64,000 bases of DNA from Vibrio sp. SS-MA-C1-2 (GTDB taxonomy: Bacteria > Pseudomonadota > Gammaproteobacteria > Enterobacterales > Vibrionaceae). The stretch is taken from positions 1,488,001-1,552,000 of the forward strand of contig NZ_CP090981.1 in assembly GCF_021513135.1 (NCBI RefSeq). The letters run 5' to 3'. Position 1 is the stretch's first letter, and each line of letters starts with the position of its first letter. The notes under the pieces are model-generated. The model was not told the DNA's origin and did no database searches. It saw only the letters and a list, made by a program, of their open reading frames with translations. A program made the translations under genes and the position numbers. This document shows positions 28,377 to 37,408 of this stretch, one piece after another.

Positions 28377-28510
28377 CAATAATATTGGGTTGGATATTCG
28401 ATGTTAACTTGTGGGTATATTTGGTATTGTGATCATTTACGCTAAAATTGTCATATTTAAGATAATGAAATTATTGTTTTTAATCATTGATTATTAGATG
28501 AGGTACTGAC

Positions 28511-29140
28511 TTGAAGAACTTTCAACTAACTCAACAGAAAATCAAAGCAGATCTTCAACAGTTAGCTTTAATTGATCCCAAACTTCAACAATGGATTGAA
28601 GAGTATGGGTTTCCACAATATAAGGCTCGTGACCATAGCTTTGAGGCTTTCGCGAATGTTATTTTGGGTCAACAGTTGTCCGTTAAAGCAGCACACACTA
28701 TTAGGTTGAGGACACAAACGCTATTACCTGAATTTACTCCTGATGCATTTTTAAATATTAGTGATGATGAACTAAGAGCGGTAGGGTGGTCGAGACGAAA
28801 AATTGATTATGCCAAAGGGTTGTCTGAAGCTATGGTCACAGGCAGTTTTGAACTATCGGTTCTAGAACAACTTTCCGATCAAGAGGCAATATCTTATATC
28901 ATTCAACTTAAAGGGTTTGGTGTTTGGTCAGCGCAAATTTATTTACTCTTCTCATTAGGGCGTTTAGATATCTTACCGGCTGGTGATTTAGTGATTAGAA
29001 AAGCTATCTCTAATCTTTATGAGTTAGAAGAGGTTGTGGATGAGGAGGAGACAATTCGATTAGGGGAAAACTACCAACATTATCGTAGTGCATTGGCTAT
29101 TATGCTCTGGCATCGCTTCAACTTATCTCCTTTTAAATGA
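28511..29140 (+). CDS. DNA-3-methyladenine glycosylase II-like (HhH-GPD)
   Basis: 209 residues with the helix-hairpin-helix LKGFGVWSAQIYLLFSLG and the catalytic aspartate in ILPAGDLVIRKAI, typical of AlkA-type base-excision enzymes. The TTG start is supported by GAGG 7 nt upstream, and no in-frame ATG of equal quality exists. The N-terminal AlkA beta domain is lacking, so it is the short (Mag/AlkA2-like) form. It removes alkylated purines from DNA (family knowledge). A minisatellite begins 138 bp downstream. Confidence 0.87.
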   Translation: MKNFQLTQQKIKADLQQLALIDPKLQQWIEEYGFPQYKARDHSFEAFANVILGQQLSVKAAHTIRLRTQTLLPEFTPDAFLNISDDELRAVGWSRRKIDYAKGLSEAMVTGSFELSVLEQLSDQEAISYIIQLKGFGVWSAQIYLLFSLGRLDILPAGDLVIRKAISNLYELEEVVDEEETIRLGENYQHYRSALAIMLWHRFNLSPFK

Positions 29141-29278
29141 TTTTATTTCAAATGTTTAGTGAAAATTAATAGTTATTACTAACTAGCGATAATCGAGAAG
29201 TTAACAATAAAATTAAAAAAAAACTTGCGGAAGTGAGCACTCCTTTCTATGCTTAAAAAGTTAGTAGAACATCACTAA

Positions 29279-30040
29279 CCAGTAACACCGCAACACAGAA
29301 ATATCGCAATACAGAAACACCGTTTTACCAGTAACACCGCAACACAGAAATATCGCAATACAGAAACACCGTTTTACCAGTAACACCGCAACACAGAAAT
29401 ATCGCAATACAGAAACACCGTTTTACCAGTAACACCGCAACACAGAAATATCGCAATACAGAAACACCGTTTTACCAGTAACACCGCAACACAGAAATAT
29501 CGCAATACAGAAACACCGTTTTACCAGTAACACCGCAACACAGAAATATCGCAATACAGAAACACCGTTTTACCAGTAACACCGCAACACAGAAATATCG
29601 CAATATAGAAACACCGTTTTACCAGTAACACCGCAACATAGAAATATCGCAATACAGAAACACCGTTTTACCAGTAACACCGCAACACAGAAATATCGCA
29701 ACACAGAAACACCGTTTTACCAGTAACACCGCAACACCGCAACACAGAAATACAGAAACACCGTTTTACCAGTAACACCGCAACATAGAAATATCGTAAT
29801 ACAGTAACACCGCAACATAGAAATATCGCAATACAGAAACACCGTTTTACCAGTAACACCGCAACACAGAAATATCGCAACACAGAAACACCGTTTTACC
29901 AGTAACACCGCAACACAGAAATACCGTAATACAGAAACACCGTTTTACCAGTAACACCGCAACATAGAAATATCGTAATACAGTAACACCGCAACATAGA
30001 AATATCGCAATACAGAAACACCGTAATACAAGTAATACAG
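29279..30040. repeat. Minisatellite: about 14 units of 49 bp with an 8-bp sub-period
   Basis: Units start AGTAACACCGCAACACAGAA and recur every 49 bp (29281, 29330, 29379 and on to 29771), then at 29852, 29901 and 29950. Inside a unit the octamers AACACCGC, AACACAGA, AATATCGC, AATACAGA and AACACCGT follow each other. Two units near 29771 and 29950 gain exactly 32 bp, four octamers. The first seven or so units are almost identical and later ones are more variable. The top strand is A/C-rich. Apparent minus-strand ORFs stop every 147 bp, so the array looks non-coding. It occupies most of the 1060-bp gap between glycosylase and nifW. Confidence 0.95.
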
Positions 30041-30200
30041 AAAGTGTAATTTAGTAAAGTAAGTGAAAAAATGAATATTATTGTAATTGTTATATAAAGC
30101 CACTTCATGTTCTTATGTCGTGGCTTTTCTTATTTTATAACCTATGTGCGTACTTCAAGCCAGAGGGGTATAATTCATCCTTTAGCTTGAGTAATATATT

Positions 30201-30470
30201 GTGAATGATATTGAAAAAATAATCAGTGAATTTACCTCAATAGAGCAAGCGCTTGATTATTTCGATATTGGCTATGATAGCCAGTTTATTGATGAGTTTC
30301 GTTTGCCCCTAATAAAGCGGTTTAATGATTATCTGATTTTAGAAAAACCCGATGATTGGTTTTCTGCTCGCCGCGCGCTAAAAAATGCTTATTGTAAAAT
30401 CCAACGTAGTCGATTAGATAAACATAGCCGATCTGCTTGTCGAGGCTGTACCAGTTGTCAACGTCGTTAA
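30201..30470 (+). CDS. nifW: NifW-like nitrogenase-stabilising family protein
   Basis: An 89-residue protein whose core (SIEQALDYFDIGYDSQFIDE followed by LPLIKRFNDYL) matches the NifW family pattern. The cysteine-rich tail C-R-G-C-T-S-C-Q-R-R is distinctive. NifW protects nitrogenase MoFe protein from oxygen in diazotrophs, but stand-alone relatives occur in many Vibrionaceae without nif genes, and no nif gene is in this window. The start is GTG with a weak upstream GAG. Its function here is unknown. Confidence 0.75.
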   Translation: MNDIEKIISEFTSIEQALDYFDIGYDSQFIDEFRLPLIKRFNDYLILEKPDDWFSARRALKNAYCKIQRSRLDKHSRSACRGCTSCQRR

Positions 30471-30543
30471 TCTTCTGTTGTTAATTCTTCTCATGACATC
30501 TCTTTTTTAGCTTGATTGTTGGATGCCAGAGCACTGCACATGA

Positions 30544-30813
30544 TTAGTAGTGGTAACGACAAGAAATTATCGTTATCGCTTGCTCATCGACTGCATAAAC
30601 AAGTCTGTTTGTGTTATCAATACGACGTGACCAAAAACCAGATAGGTTTTCTTTTAATGGTTCTGGTTTTCCGATACCCTGAGATGGGGAGCGCTTAACA
30701 TCATTGATGAGTTTGTTAATACGTTTTAGCGTTCTTTTATCTTGAGTTTGCCAATACAGGTAGTCAGCCCAAGCGTCATCAGTCCACGATAGTAAACGTT
30801 GACTACTATTCAT
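30544..30813 (-). CDS. yoeB: YoeB-family toxin (RelE superfamily mRNA interferase)
   Basis: 89 residues with the YoeB pattern: SWTDDAWADYLYWQTQDKRT at the N-terminus, IGKPEPLKENLSGFWSRRID in the middle and the C-terminal SCRYHY whose histidine and tyrosine are catalytic in E. coli YoeB. It is a ribosome-dependent RNase. Translation is coupled: its ATG at 30813 overlaps the yefM stop by 8 bp. It is the second gene of a type II toxin-antitoxin operon. Confidence 0.95.
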   Translation of the reverse strand: MNSSQRLLSWTDDAWADYLYWQTQDKRTLKRINKLINDVKRSPSQGIGKPEPLKENLSGFWSRRIDNTNRLVYAVDEQAITIISCRYHY

Positions 30814-31060
30814 CAATTAACTCTCGCTCTGTTGTTTTATCCGCTTTATATTGTGCTATAGAACGATTTAGATGTTCTGTATTTTTAGGTGAACGTAGTA
30901 AGTACACCGTTTCCATTAAACTGTTGTAATAGTCGAGTGACATTACGACAGCATCTTCAGAATCACGGCGTGTAATTACTGTTGTATCAGCATCATTAAC
31001 GACACCATCCAAAACCGCCTTAAGACTATTCCGAGCTTCAGTAAAAGAGACAATTTTCAT
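30806..31060 (-). CDS. yefM: YefM-family antitoxin
   Basis: 84 residues of the YefM/Phd group: VSFTEARNSLKAVLDGVVND, then TVITRRDSEDAVVMSLDYYN and a disordered acidic C-terminus that wraps the toxin. The N-terminal Phd fold binds DNA. It precedes yoeB and overlaps it. AGGA lies before the ATG. TGTACA operator boxes sit directly upstream, as in E. coli yefM-yoeB. Confidence 0.95.
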   Translation of the reverse strand: MKIVSFTEARNSLKAVLDGVVNDADTTVITRRDSEDAVVMSLDYYNSLMETVYLLRSPKNTEHLNRSIAQYKADKTTERELIDE

Positions 31061-31074
31061 AAGATTTTCCTACA

Positions 31075-31134
31075 TGTACAATTTGTTGAACAAGTATAAT
31101 ATTCATTAATCCACTTGTACAGGAAGTTGTACAT
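31075..31134 (-). promoter_or_regulatory. yefM-yoeB promoter/operator with three TGTACA boxes
   Basis: TGTACA occurs at 31075, 31116 and 31129; the last two are 13 bp apart. The E. coli YefM-YoeB operator also uses TGTACA palindromes about one helical turn apart. A minus-strand TATTAT lies near 31098-31104 as a candidate -10. Autorepression of the toxin-antitoxin operon is inferred. Confidence 0.7.
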
Positions 31135-31204
31135 AAGATTGTGAGAGCTTAATGTCGCTCTGTAACGGCGTAATTGATACTCTTCCCTCAAGATTGTTAA
31201 GATT

Positions 31205-31329
31205 TACTCCCTTAATACTTGAAGTCGTTAGGTTGTTGGCGTCGCTCGCCCCAATCATAGAGTACATCTATACTCATGGGTTCTCACTTATTTGCCGCCT
31301 ACTAGCAACTCCAATTATTTTAGGTATAG
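31205..31329 (+). repeat. ERIC-like repeat overlapping a gene end
   Basis: A full copy from TACTCCCTTAATACTTGAAG to CTCCAATTATTTTAGGTATA. Its right half encodes the last 18 or so residues of the alkaline-phosphatase-fold lipoprotein on the minus strand. Confidence 0.85.
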
Positions 31330-34327
31330 TCATTTTTACATAGTTTGGGGAAAGTTCTGGTAATAAAGAAGAATAACCCCAACCATTTTTACCTTTAACT
31401 GCTTCTTCTTCGGTTAAATATTGATAGAGAGTCGGGGCTAATGCGCCATTCTCAGCATACAGTAACGATCTTTTTGAAATGTTTTGAGTGCTTACTGTTG
31501 TTTTAGGTATGATTGGAGCCCCCCAAAATCCAATAAACGCATCTTTTTCAAAATAACTCTCACCGGCATGTCTGCCAATCACTTGCGTATTATAGCCAAT
31601 CCCATTTTTTGGAAAGAGATTAATTGTTCCTGCTTTAGGCTCATTATAAAGATTTGCGAGCTGATTGACTGAGTCAGGTTTGGCACTATAGGCGGTTAAT
31701 CGTTGCCAAGTTGCACTGTCACACCAACTTTTTGGATCATATTTATCAGCTTGATAGAGGCATTGATTTAAAAGCTGGTTTCGTTCGCTGAGTTGTTGAG
31801 CTGTTAGTATGATATATGGGTTTATTTCGGTTAATTTTAATAATATTGGCTCAGATAAATGAGTTTGTTTGGATATAACGCCATAGAACCTTTTATCACC
31901 TTGTTTAATGATCTCTTCATCCCATCGTTGATATTGGTCATTTGAACCGATTAGTCTGACGGTACAAGCGTCAACTGAGCAATCTTGTTCTCGCAATACC
32001 ATATATTCTAACGAGTCTGAGAGCGATTGATAAATAAGCGCAATTAAATCCACCGCGTCTAATGGATCGTCAGCTTGATGGGTTAATTTAGGTTGCCATT
32101 GGGTTAATTCACGATAAAGCGGTTGCTGTTGAATGCCTCGCGAACTAGAGAAGAGATCGATCATGAAATTTCCTCCAGCAGTTGAAGCAACAATCATATC
32201 CGATTTATTAAATGAGATAGATGCTAAAGGAGGGTTGATTTTAGGCCCTTCCCCCTCATCTGCTGAGATCTTTTTAATCTTTAATGGCCATGAATACTTT
32301 TGTTGCCACGTTTTGGCGATCTGTTTTTCAGGATTTAGGCTATAAAATACCGGTGTTAAACCGTGATCCCCCGCCATTCCCCACAATGTTTGAGGGTAAA
32401 TACCTGCCTGTTTATAACTATCTTCAATCTGTTGTAACCAGTAATCTAAGCGGTTTAATTCTCCCGTTGGCATGGTGATTTCATTACTAAATGGGCCTGT
32501 AAAATGGGCGAAATGGTCAGGCCAAGGGTTATAGATCAAGGTATAATCGGGCATGCCCTGAATATCTAATTGAGCATAATGATCTAGGTTCTGTTTGAGT
32601 TTGGTCTTTAATAGCTGACGTTGTAAAAATCGCCATTGGCTAATACTTTGAAGCTCTTTGATCTGTGAGATCAACTTGGGGCGTAACTGCTTCAACTGTT
32701 GTTCTATTTTGGATCTATTTTGTAGCTCACGAACACAACGACGCTCACCAAAGTCACGTTCAGTTTCACCAAGGCCTAAATTAAGCAGGGCATCGAAGCT
32801 TTGCTGGGCATTCCAATCATATTGTGCATGACAATTTAGAGTTTTGAGGTGAGAAAGACGATCAAACATGGTTTGGACATGATTTTTAGCCATTAATCGA
32901 TCGAGCTGTAATGCATCGTTGCCAAAAAAGTAATATGTACGTTGATTTTTACGATCAACAAAGTGGAAGTTGGGAATGCCTGTTCCTGATAGCCCACTGA
33001 CCGAAGCTCCCGTCTTTATAATAGGTAGATTTCTCACGCTGATTGTCGGGGTTGAGGCAATGCCTATTTGAGCAATCGTTGAATGATGGTTTGTATAGAG
33101 CTGTTTAAAAAAAGGCAAGTAGGCGGGATCTTGATATCGTTGTTCGATTAATTGTTGAATAAAGCTAATCGTATGTTTTCTAGTTAATGATTCACTATTT
33201 TTGGGAGCCGACATATTATTTGCATCAGTAATTGGAAGCGTGAAATGTTTAAGTCGCTGTTTATTTTGATGTTGTCTCTCTGTGTTTTGTAGAGACGCAT
33301 TTTGCAGAGAAGTATATTGCTGCGAATCATGCAAGGCGAGGGCGGATATTAACCCTTGTTGTAAACCATCTACGGTAATTTGAACGGCGAAGGGTTTATT
33401 TTGTTCCGTCGCCAAAAAGTCAATAATCTGTTGAGGGTTATCGGCTAACTGTGCTTTTAGCCATATTGCTAACTTATCTTCTCGTTGTTGAAGTTGGGTA
33501 AATTGTCGGTAACTCTTCAAGGTATTTAAGCGCACGAAGTCGATAAGCGTTATCGTGATACTTTCAAGCATTTGTGGGTTATGGTCAGCGATATTTGTTA
33601 GTTTTTGTTTGATTTTATTATTATTTATCGATGATGCTACCTCGGTAAGTAAAGCTTTGACTGTGGGTGTGATATTGGTGACAGTGTTTTGATCTTCAGA
33701 TGAGTTGGTTAAATATTGATACAATTCAGGCACTTTTCCTTGGCTACGCCAATCATTAATTTCAAATAACTGGTCATAAAGAGTAACAAAAATTGCAGCC
33801 AATTGAGCATCAGTTTCAATGGGCTCGATTAATCGTGGCTCTTTTTCTTCTCTTTCTTTTTGTTCTGTCTGTTGTAACTGAAACGGTGAATCGTAGAGTG
33901 AGTGCTGAAATTGATTAAGCTGTTGTGGTGAGTAAATAGTCGTTAAATAGTGCTCAAAGCTCGGGGGTAAATTATTACTGTTATATTGTTGATAGTTATT
34001 ATAAAGAAAATAGCCAAGAGGGATCGCATAAGTCGGGTTAGATATTTGAGCGATGACCCGAGCTTTAATTGAAGGTTTAAGTGGCAACGTCAAAATATAA
34101 GCGTCTAATGTTAAACCACCGACGGTAAATAGGGTTAAATCTCTAGAAATAACTGCAGAGGTTTGAAAAGTATTATTGAGCTGGTTTTTAAAAATAGTGC
34201 TAGAGTAATGGATGTTTTTTAGTAGTGGAATAGAGTTTGCTTGTTGTGTTTCACAACCAAATAAAAGTGAAATGAGTAGGATGGTGCTAGTGCATTGAAT
34301 GAGCGAAAACTTTCTATTGCGATACAT
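31274..34327 (-). CDS. Large alkaline phosphatase superfamily lipoprotein (1017 aa)
   Basis: A signal sequence with lipobox LLFGC (Cys25) marks a lipoprotein. Residues about 30-310 are an N-terminal helical region of unknown fold. The rest has alkaline phosphatase/type I phosphodiesterase landmarks: VDGLQQGL (metal Asp), SGTGIPN with the putative Thr nucleophile, PWPDHFAHFTGP, MAGDHGLTPV (Asp-His metal site) and a late IGRHAGES histidine. A sulfatase, phosphodiesterase or pyrophosphatase acting in the periplasm or on the surface is plausible; the substrate is unknown. The final TIPKIIGVASRRQISENP lies in an ERIC-like repeat, so the native C-terminus was probably replaced. Confidence 0.75.
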   Translation of the reverse strand: MYRNRKFSLIQCTSTILLISLLFGCETQQANSIPLLKNIHYSSTIFKNQLNNTFQTSAVISRDLTLFTVGGLTLDAYILTLPLKPSIKARVIAQISNPTYAIPLGYFLYNNYQQYNSNNLPPSFEHYLTTIYSPQQLNQFQHSLYDSPFQLQQTEQKEREEKEPRLIEPIETDAQLAAIFVTLYDQLFEINDWRSQGKVPELYQYLTNSSEDQNTVTNITPTVKALLTEVASSINNNKIKQKLTNIADHNPQMLESITITLIDFVRLNTLKSYRQFTQLQQREDKLAIWLKAQLADNPQQIIDFLATEQNKPFAVQITVDGLQQGLISALALHDSQQYTSLQNASLQNTERQHQNKQRLKHFTLPITDANNMSAPKNSESLTRKHTISFIQQLIEQRYQDPAYLPFFKQLYTNHHSTIAQIGIASTPTISVRNLPIIKTGASVSGLSGTGIPNFHFVDRKNQRTYYFFGNDALQLDRLMAKNHVQTMFDRLSHLKTLNCHAQYDWNAQQSFDALLNLGLGETERDFGERRCVRELQNRSKIEQQLKQLRPKLISQIKELQSISQWRFLQRQLLKTKLKQNLDHYAQLDIQGMPDYTLIYNPWPDHFAHFTGPFSNEITMPTGELNRLDYWLQQIEDSYKQAGIYPQTLWGMAGDHGLTPVFYSLNPEKQIAKTWQQKYSWPLKIKKISADEGEGPKINPPLASISFNKSDMIVASTAGGNFMIDLFSSSRGIQQQPLYRELTQWQPKLTHQADDPLDAVDLIALIYQSLSDSLEYMVLREQDCSVDACTVRLIGSNDQYQRWDEEIIKQGDKRFYGVISKQTHLSEPILLKLTEINPYIILTAQQLSERNQLLNQCLYQADKYDPKSWCDSATWQRLTAYSAKPDSVNQLANLYNEPKAGTINLFPKNGIGYNTQVIGRHAGESYFEKDAFIGFWGAPIIPKTTVSTQNISKRSLLYAENGALAPTLYQYLTEEEAVKGKNGWGYSSLLPELSPNYVKMTIPKIIGVASRRQISENP

Positions 34328-34439
34328 TTTATTCTTTCCTTACTTTTCAAATGAGTCTCAATGAATAACGAGATTAATTGCACTTGAGTATTATTAAGGA
34401 TTGGAAAGAGGGTTTCTGTTAAAGAAGTGAGAATGGAAA

Positions 34440-34482
34440 TAAAACAGCTCTATTTTTTGATTTAAATCGCCAAACAGAGCCG
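34440..34482 (-). terminator. Terminator after M32 carboxypeptidase
   Basis: On the minus strand GGCTCTGTTT pairs with AAATAGAGCT (G-U pairs included) around a loop with its own GATTTAAATC palindrome, then TGTTTTATTT follows. It fits a terminator for the minus-strand peptidase gene. Confidence 0.6.
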
Positions 34483-34510
34483 TAAAAGAAAAACGATAAA
34501 GATAAAAAGA

Positions 34511-35992
34511 TTATAAATATCGCCCTTCTAAATGAGCTCTAAAGATCGCTGGATTCAGAGCTTCACCGGTTGCGTTCGTCACTAACTCATTGGTACCTAA
34601 TAAGCTCGCTTTTTGCCAGATGTTATCACTTAACCAGTTAAAGATTGGAGCTAATTCCATCTCTTTTAAACAACCAGTAACATCAACCTCTTTGTTCATT
34701 GCCGCTTTGAATTGTGCCGCATACATTGCACCTAAGGTATAACTTGGGAAGTAACCAAATGAGCCATCAGTCCAGTGAATATCTTGCATACAACCGTTGG
34801 TGTAATTGCCTGTTGTATCGATATCTAGGTACTCTTTCATCTTTAGATTCCAAAGTTCAGGAATATCTTGATATGAAATTTTACCATTAATAAGGTCGCG
34901 TTCAATCTCATATCGAAGAATCACATGAGCAGGGTAGGTTAGCTCATCGGCATCAACACGGATAAAGTCAGGTTTTACACGGGTATAAATTTTTTGTAGA
35001 TTATCAGCAGCAAAGACGCTTTGATCGTTATTGGGGAAATATTTTGCCGCTAAAGGAGCAAGATAATGAATAAACTCATCACTGCGGCCTAATTGCATTT
35101 CGAAGAATAGCGACTGTGATTCATGAATTCCCATTGAGCGGGCTTGTCCTACAGGTAGTCCTGCAAACTGGGTTGGTAATCCTTGTTCATAACGCGCATG
35201 ACCCGTTTCATGAACAATCCCCATTAATGACTGTACAAAATCTTTTTCATCGTAGCGCGTGGTAATGCGAGTATCTTGAGGAACACCACCACAGAAAGGG
35301 TGTGAGCTGATATCAAGGCGCCCGTGGTCAAAATCAAACTTTAGTGCTTTCATTACCTCTAGACCCAGTGCTTGTTGATCTTGGGTTGAGTAAGTTTCTG
35401 TTGGCACGATAAAGGATTCTTTGGCTTGCTTCTCTTGCACTTGCTTAGTCAGTTGTGGCAACCACGTTTTTAAATCACCAAAAATCGTGTCAATTTGGGC
35501 TGAGCTAATGCCGGGTTCATAGAGGTCGAGCATCGCATCATAAGGAGATAAACCCGTTTTATCTGCGCGAATTTGAGCCTCTTCTTGAGAAAGCTTAACG
35601 ACCTCAGCAAAGTTCTTACAGAAACCTTGCCAGTCATTGGCAGGACGTTGAGACCGCCACGCATGTTCACATTTAGAGCCTGCTAAGGATTTTGCTTGTA
35701 CAAGGTCATCGGGTAGTGCGGTTGCTAACTGCCAAGAACGCTTCATTTCACGTAGACTGGCCGTGTCATTTTGAGTTAAACCTTCACTTTCAGCATTAGT
35801 GATTAGTTCCCCTAATTCAGGAGCCGTTGATAGCTGGTGGATATGAAGTGAAAGTTCAGCCATTGCTGCACCACGAGCTTCACTACCACCAGAAGGCATC
35901 ATGGCTGCAGCATCCCAGCCCGTAATGGCAGACAAATGGTTAAAGTTAGCTATTTTTTGATAATGAGAAAGGAGCTTTTGATAATGGTCCAT
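34511..35992 (-). CDS. M32 family metallocarboxypeptidase (Taq type)
   Basis: 493 residues, the standard length. The zinc motif HETGHARYEQGL (H-E-x-x-H), the second-shell GIHESQSLFFE and the late DIHWTDGSFGYFPSYTLG are family hallmarks. M32 enzymes remove C-terminal residues from peptides in the cytoplasm. AAAGGA lies before the ATG. It seems to be the only gene of its transcript, 166 bp from the TAXI binding protein gene upstream. Confidence 0.95.
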   Translation of the reverse strand: MDHYQKLLSHYQKIANFNHLSAITGWDAAAMMPSGGSEARGAAMAELSLHIHQLSTAPELGELITNAESEGLTQNDTASLREMKRSWQLATALPDDLVQAKSLAGSKCEHAWRSQRPANDWQGFCKNFAEVVKLSQEEAQIRADKTGLSPYDAMLDLYEPGISSAQIDTIFGDLKTWLPQLTKQVQEKQAKESFIVPTETYSTQDQQALGLEVMKALKFDFDHGRLDISSHPFCGGVPQDTRITTRYDEKDFVQSLMGIVHETGHARYEQGLPTQFAGLPVGQARSMGIHESQSLFFEMQLGRSDEFIHYLAPLAAKYFPNNDQSVFAADNLQKIYTRVKPDFIRVDADELTYPAHVILRYEIERDLINGKISYQDIPELWNLKMKEYLDIDTTGNYTNGCMQDIHWTDGSFGYFPSYTLGAMYAAQFKAAMNKEVDVTGCLKEMELAPIFNWLSDNIWQKASLLGTNELVTNATGEALNPAIFRAHLEGRYL

Positions 35993-36088
35993 TTTAATCC
36001 TTTATGATGTGACGTTGTTGATATTTTCGTTCGGTTAAAGTAAGTCGTGTATCAACTAATCATAGTGCTAATTGACTGAGATAAAAAC

Positions 36089-36128
36089 AAAAAACGCACA
36101 ATGCGATAAAATAACATTGTGCGTTTTT
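36089..36128 (-). terminator. Terminator after TAXI binding protein
   Basis: The perfect stem AAAACGCACAATG/CATTGTGCGTTTT has a 12-nt loop and flanking A/T tracts. It could work in both directions, but only the minus-strand gene faces it. Confidence 0.85.
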
Positions 36129-36157
36129 GTTGATTTAAATGACTAATTCAAGATGAA

Positions 36158-37132
36158 CTACTTCATTAAACCTGCTTCTTTGTAGTACTTCACTGCACCG
36201 TCATGAAGAGGCGCTGATAGACCATCTTTGATCATCTGCTCTTTTGTTAGGTGAGCAAATGCTGGATGAAGCTTTTTGAATGTAGCAAAGTTATCAAAAA
36301 CAGCTTTAACAACACTATATACCGCTTCATCAGAAACTGAAGTAGAAGAAACTAATGTCGCACCTACACCAAATGTAGCGATGTTATCAGGGTTGCCACG
36401 GTACATGCCACCTGGGATATCAACAGTACGGTAGAAGCTATTATCAGCAACGATTTTATCAACAACTGGACCTGCAACTTCAACGATTACGCTGTCACAA
36501 GATGTTGTTGCTTCTTTGATTGCACCGCTTGGATGGCCAACAACGTAAACCATTGCATCGATCTTATTATCACAAAGGGCTTTAGACTGCTCAGCGGCTT
36601 TTAGTTCAGAAGCGAGTTTGAAGTCATCCATTGTCCAGCCGTAACCGTCCATTAATACTTCGATTGTGCCACGTTGACCAGAACCAGGGTTACCGATATT
36701 AACGCGCTTACCTTTTAGATCTTCAAATGTTTTGATACCAGAATCTGCGCGAGCAACAACGGTAAACGGTTCTGCGTGAAGTGCGAATACTGAACGTAGG
36801 CCAGTGAATGGACCTGCGTCTTTAAATTTGCTTGTCCCGTTGTATGCATGATACTGCCAATCAGACTGAGCAATACCAAAATCTAGCTCGCCAGCACGAA
36901 TGGTGTTGATGTTGTAGATAGAACCGCCGGTACTTTCTACAGAACAACGAATGCCGTGATCTTTTTTGTCTTTATTGACTAAACGACAGATTGCACCACC
37001 CGTTGGATAGTAAACACCCGTTACACCACCCGTACCGATAGTAATAAATTGATCTGCAGCTTGAGTTGATGTCGCAACACCCATTGCGGCAAACATACCT
37101 AAAGCCGTTAAAGTAGACTTAAGAAATTTCAT
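36158..37132 (-). CDS. TAXI-family TRAP transporter substrate-binding protein
   Basis: About 324 residues with a signal peptide (KFLKSTLTALGMFAAMGVATSTQAA). The TAXI-type fold shows in ITIGTGGVTGVYYPTGGAIC, STGGSIYNINTIRAGELDFG and GKRVNIGNPGSGQRGT. It delivers glutamate-like or other organic acids to a TRAP carrier. No dctM/dctQ-type gene is adjacent, so the partner is elsewhere (orphan). ATG 37132 is taken since AGGGA lies 8 nt upstream; the ATG at 37135 is also possible. Confidence 0.92.
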   Translation of the reverse strand: MKFLKSTLTALGMFAAMGVATSTQAADQFITIGTGGVTGVYYPTGGAICRLVNKDKKDHGIRCSVESTGGSIYNINTIRAGELDFGIAQSDWQYHAYNGTSKFKDAGPFTGLRSVFALHAEPFTVVARADSGIKTFEDLKGKRVNIGNPGSGQRGTIEVLMDGYGWTMDDFKLASELKAAEQSKALCDNKIDAMVYVVGHPSGAIKEATTSCDSVIVEVAGPVVDKIVADNSFYRTVDIPGGMYRGNPDNIATFGVGATLVSSTSVSDEAVYSVVKAVFDNFATFKKLHPAFAHLTKEQMIKDGLSAPLHDGAVKYYKEAGLMK

Positions 37133-37408
37133 CATTGATTCCCTTTTCTTGATTTGATTTGATCGTTAGCGACCTATTTTTCCATGTAAATAGGGTATCT
37201 GGATAAGCGAGTTAAAAGTAAAGGTTACAAATGTAAATCCATTTAGCCAGATGTGCTAAGTGTGTTAATTATGACAGCGAAATAAATAGACGCAAGATAA
37301 AATAATCTTTAAAGTTTAGTAGGTTAGTTATGGTAATTTAATGATTGTTGATAAGTTTGCGTGATTTTATATTATTATCTTGTTGTTATTTAATTACTTT
37401 TTTTATTC

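Noticed and set aside
29279-30040. CRISPR array
   Set aside because: Units are contiguous and nearly identical with no unique spacers, and no cas genes are near.
29668-30108. Leu/Cys/Val-rich open frames on the minus strand of the minisatellite
   Set aside because: They are repeats of the same 49-bp unit read in three frames, stop every 147 bp, and have no ribosome-binding site.
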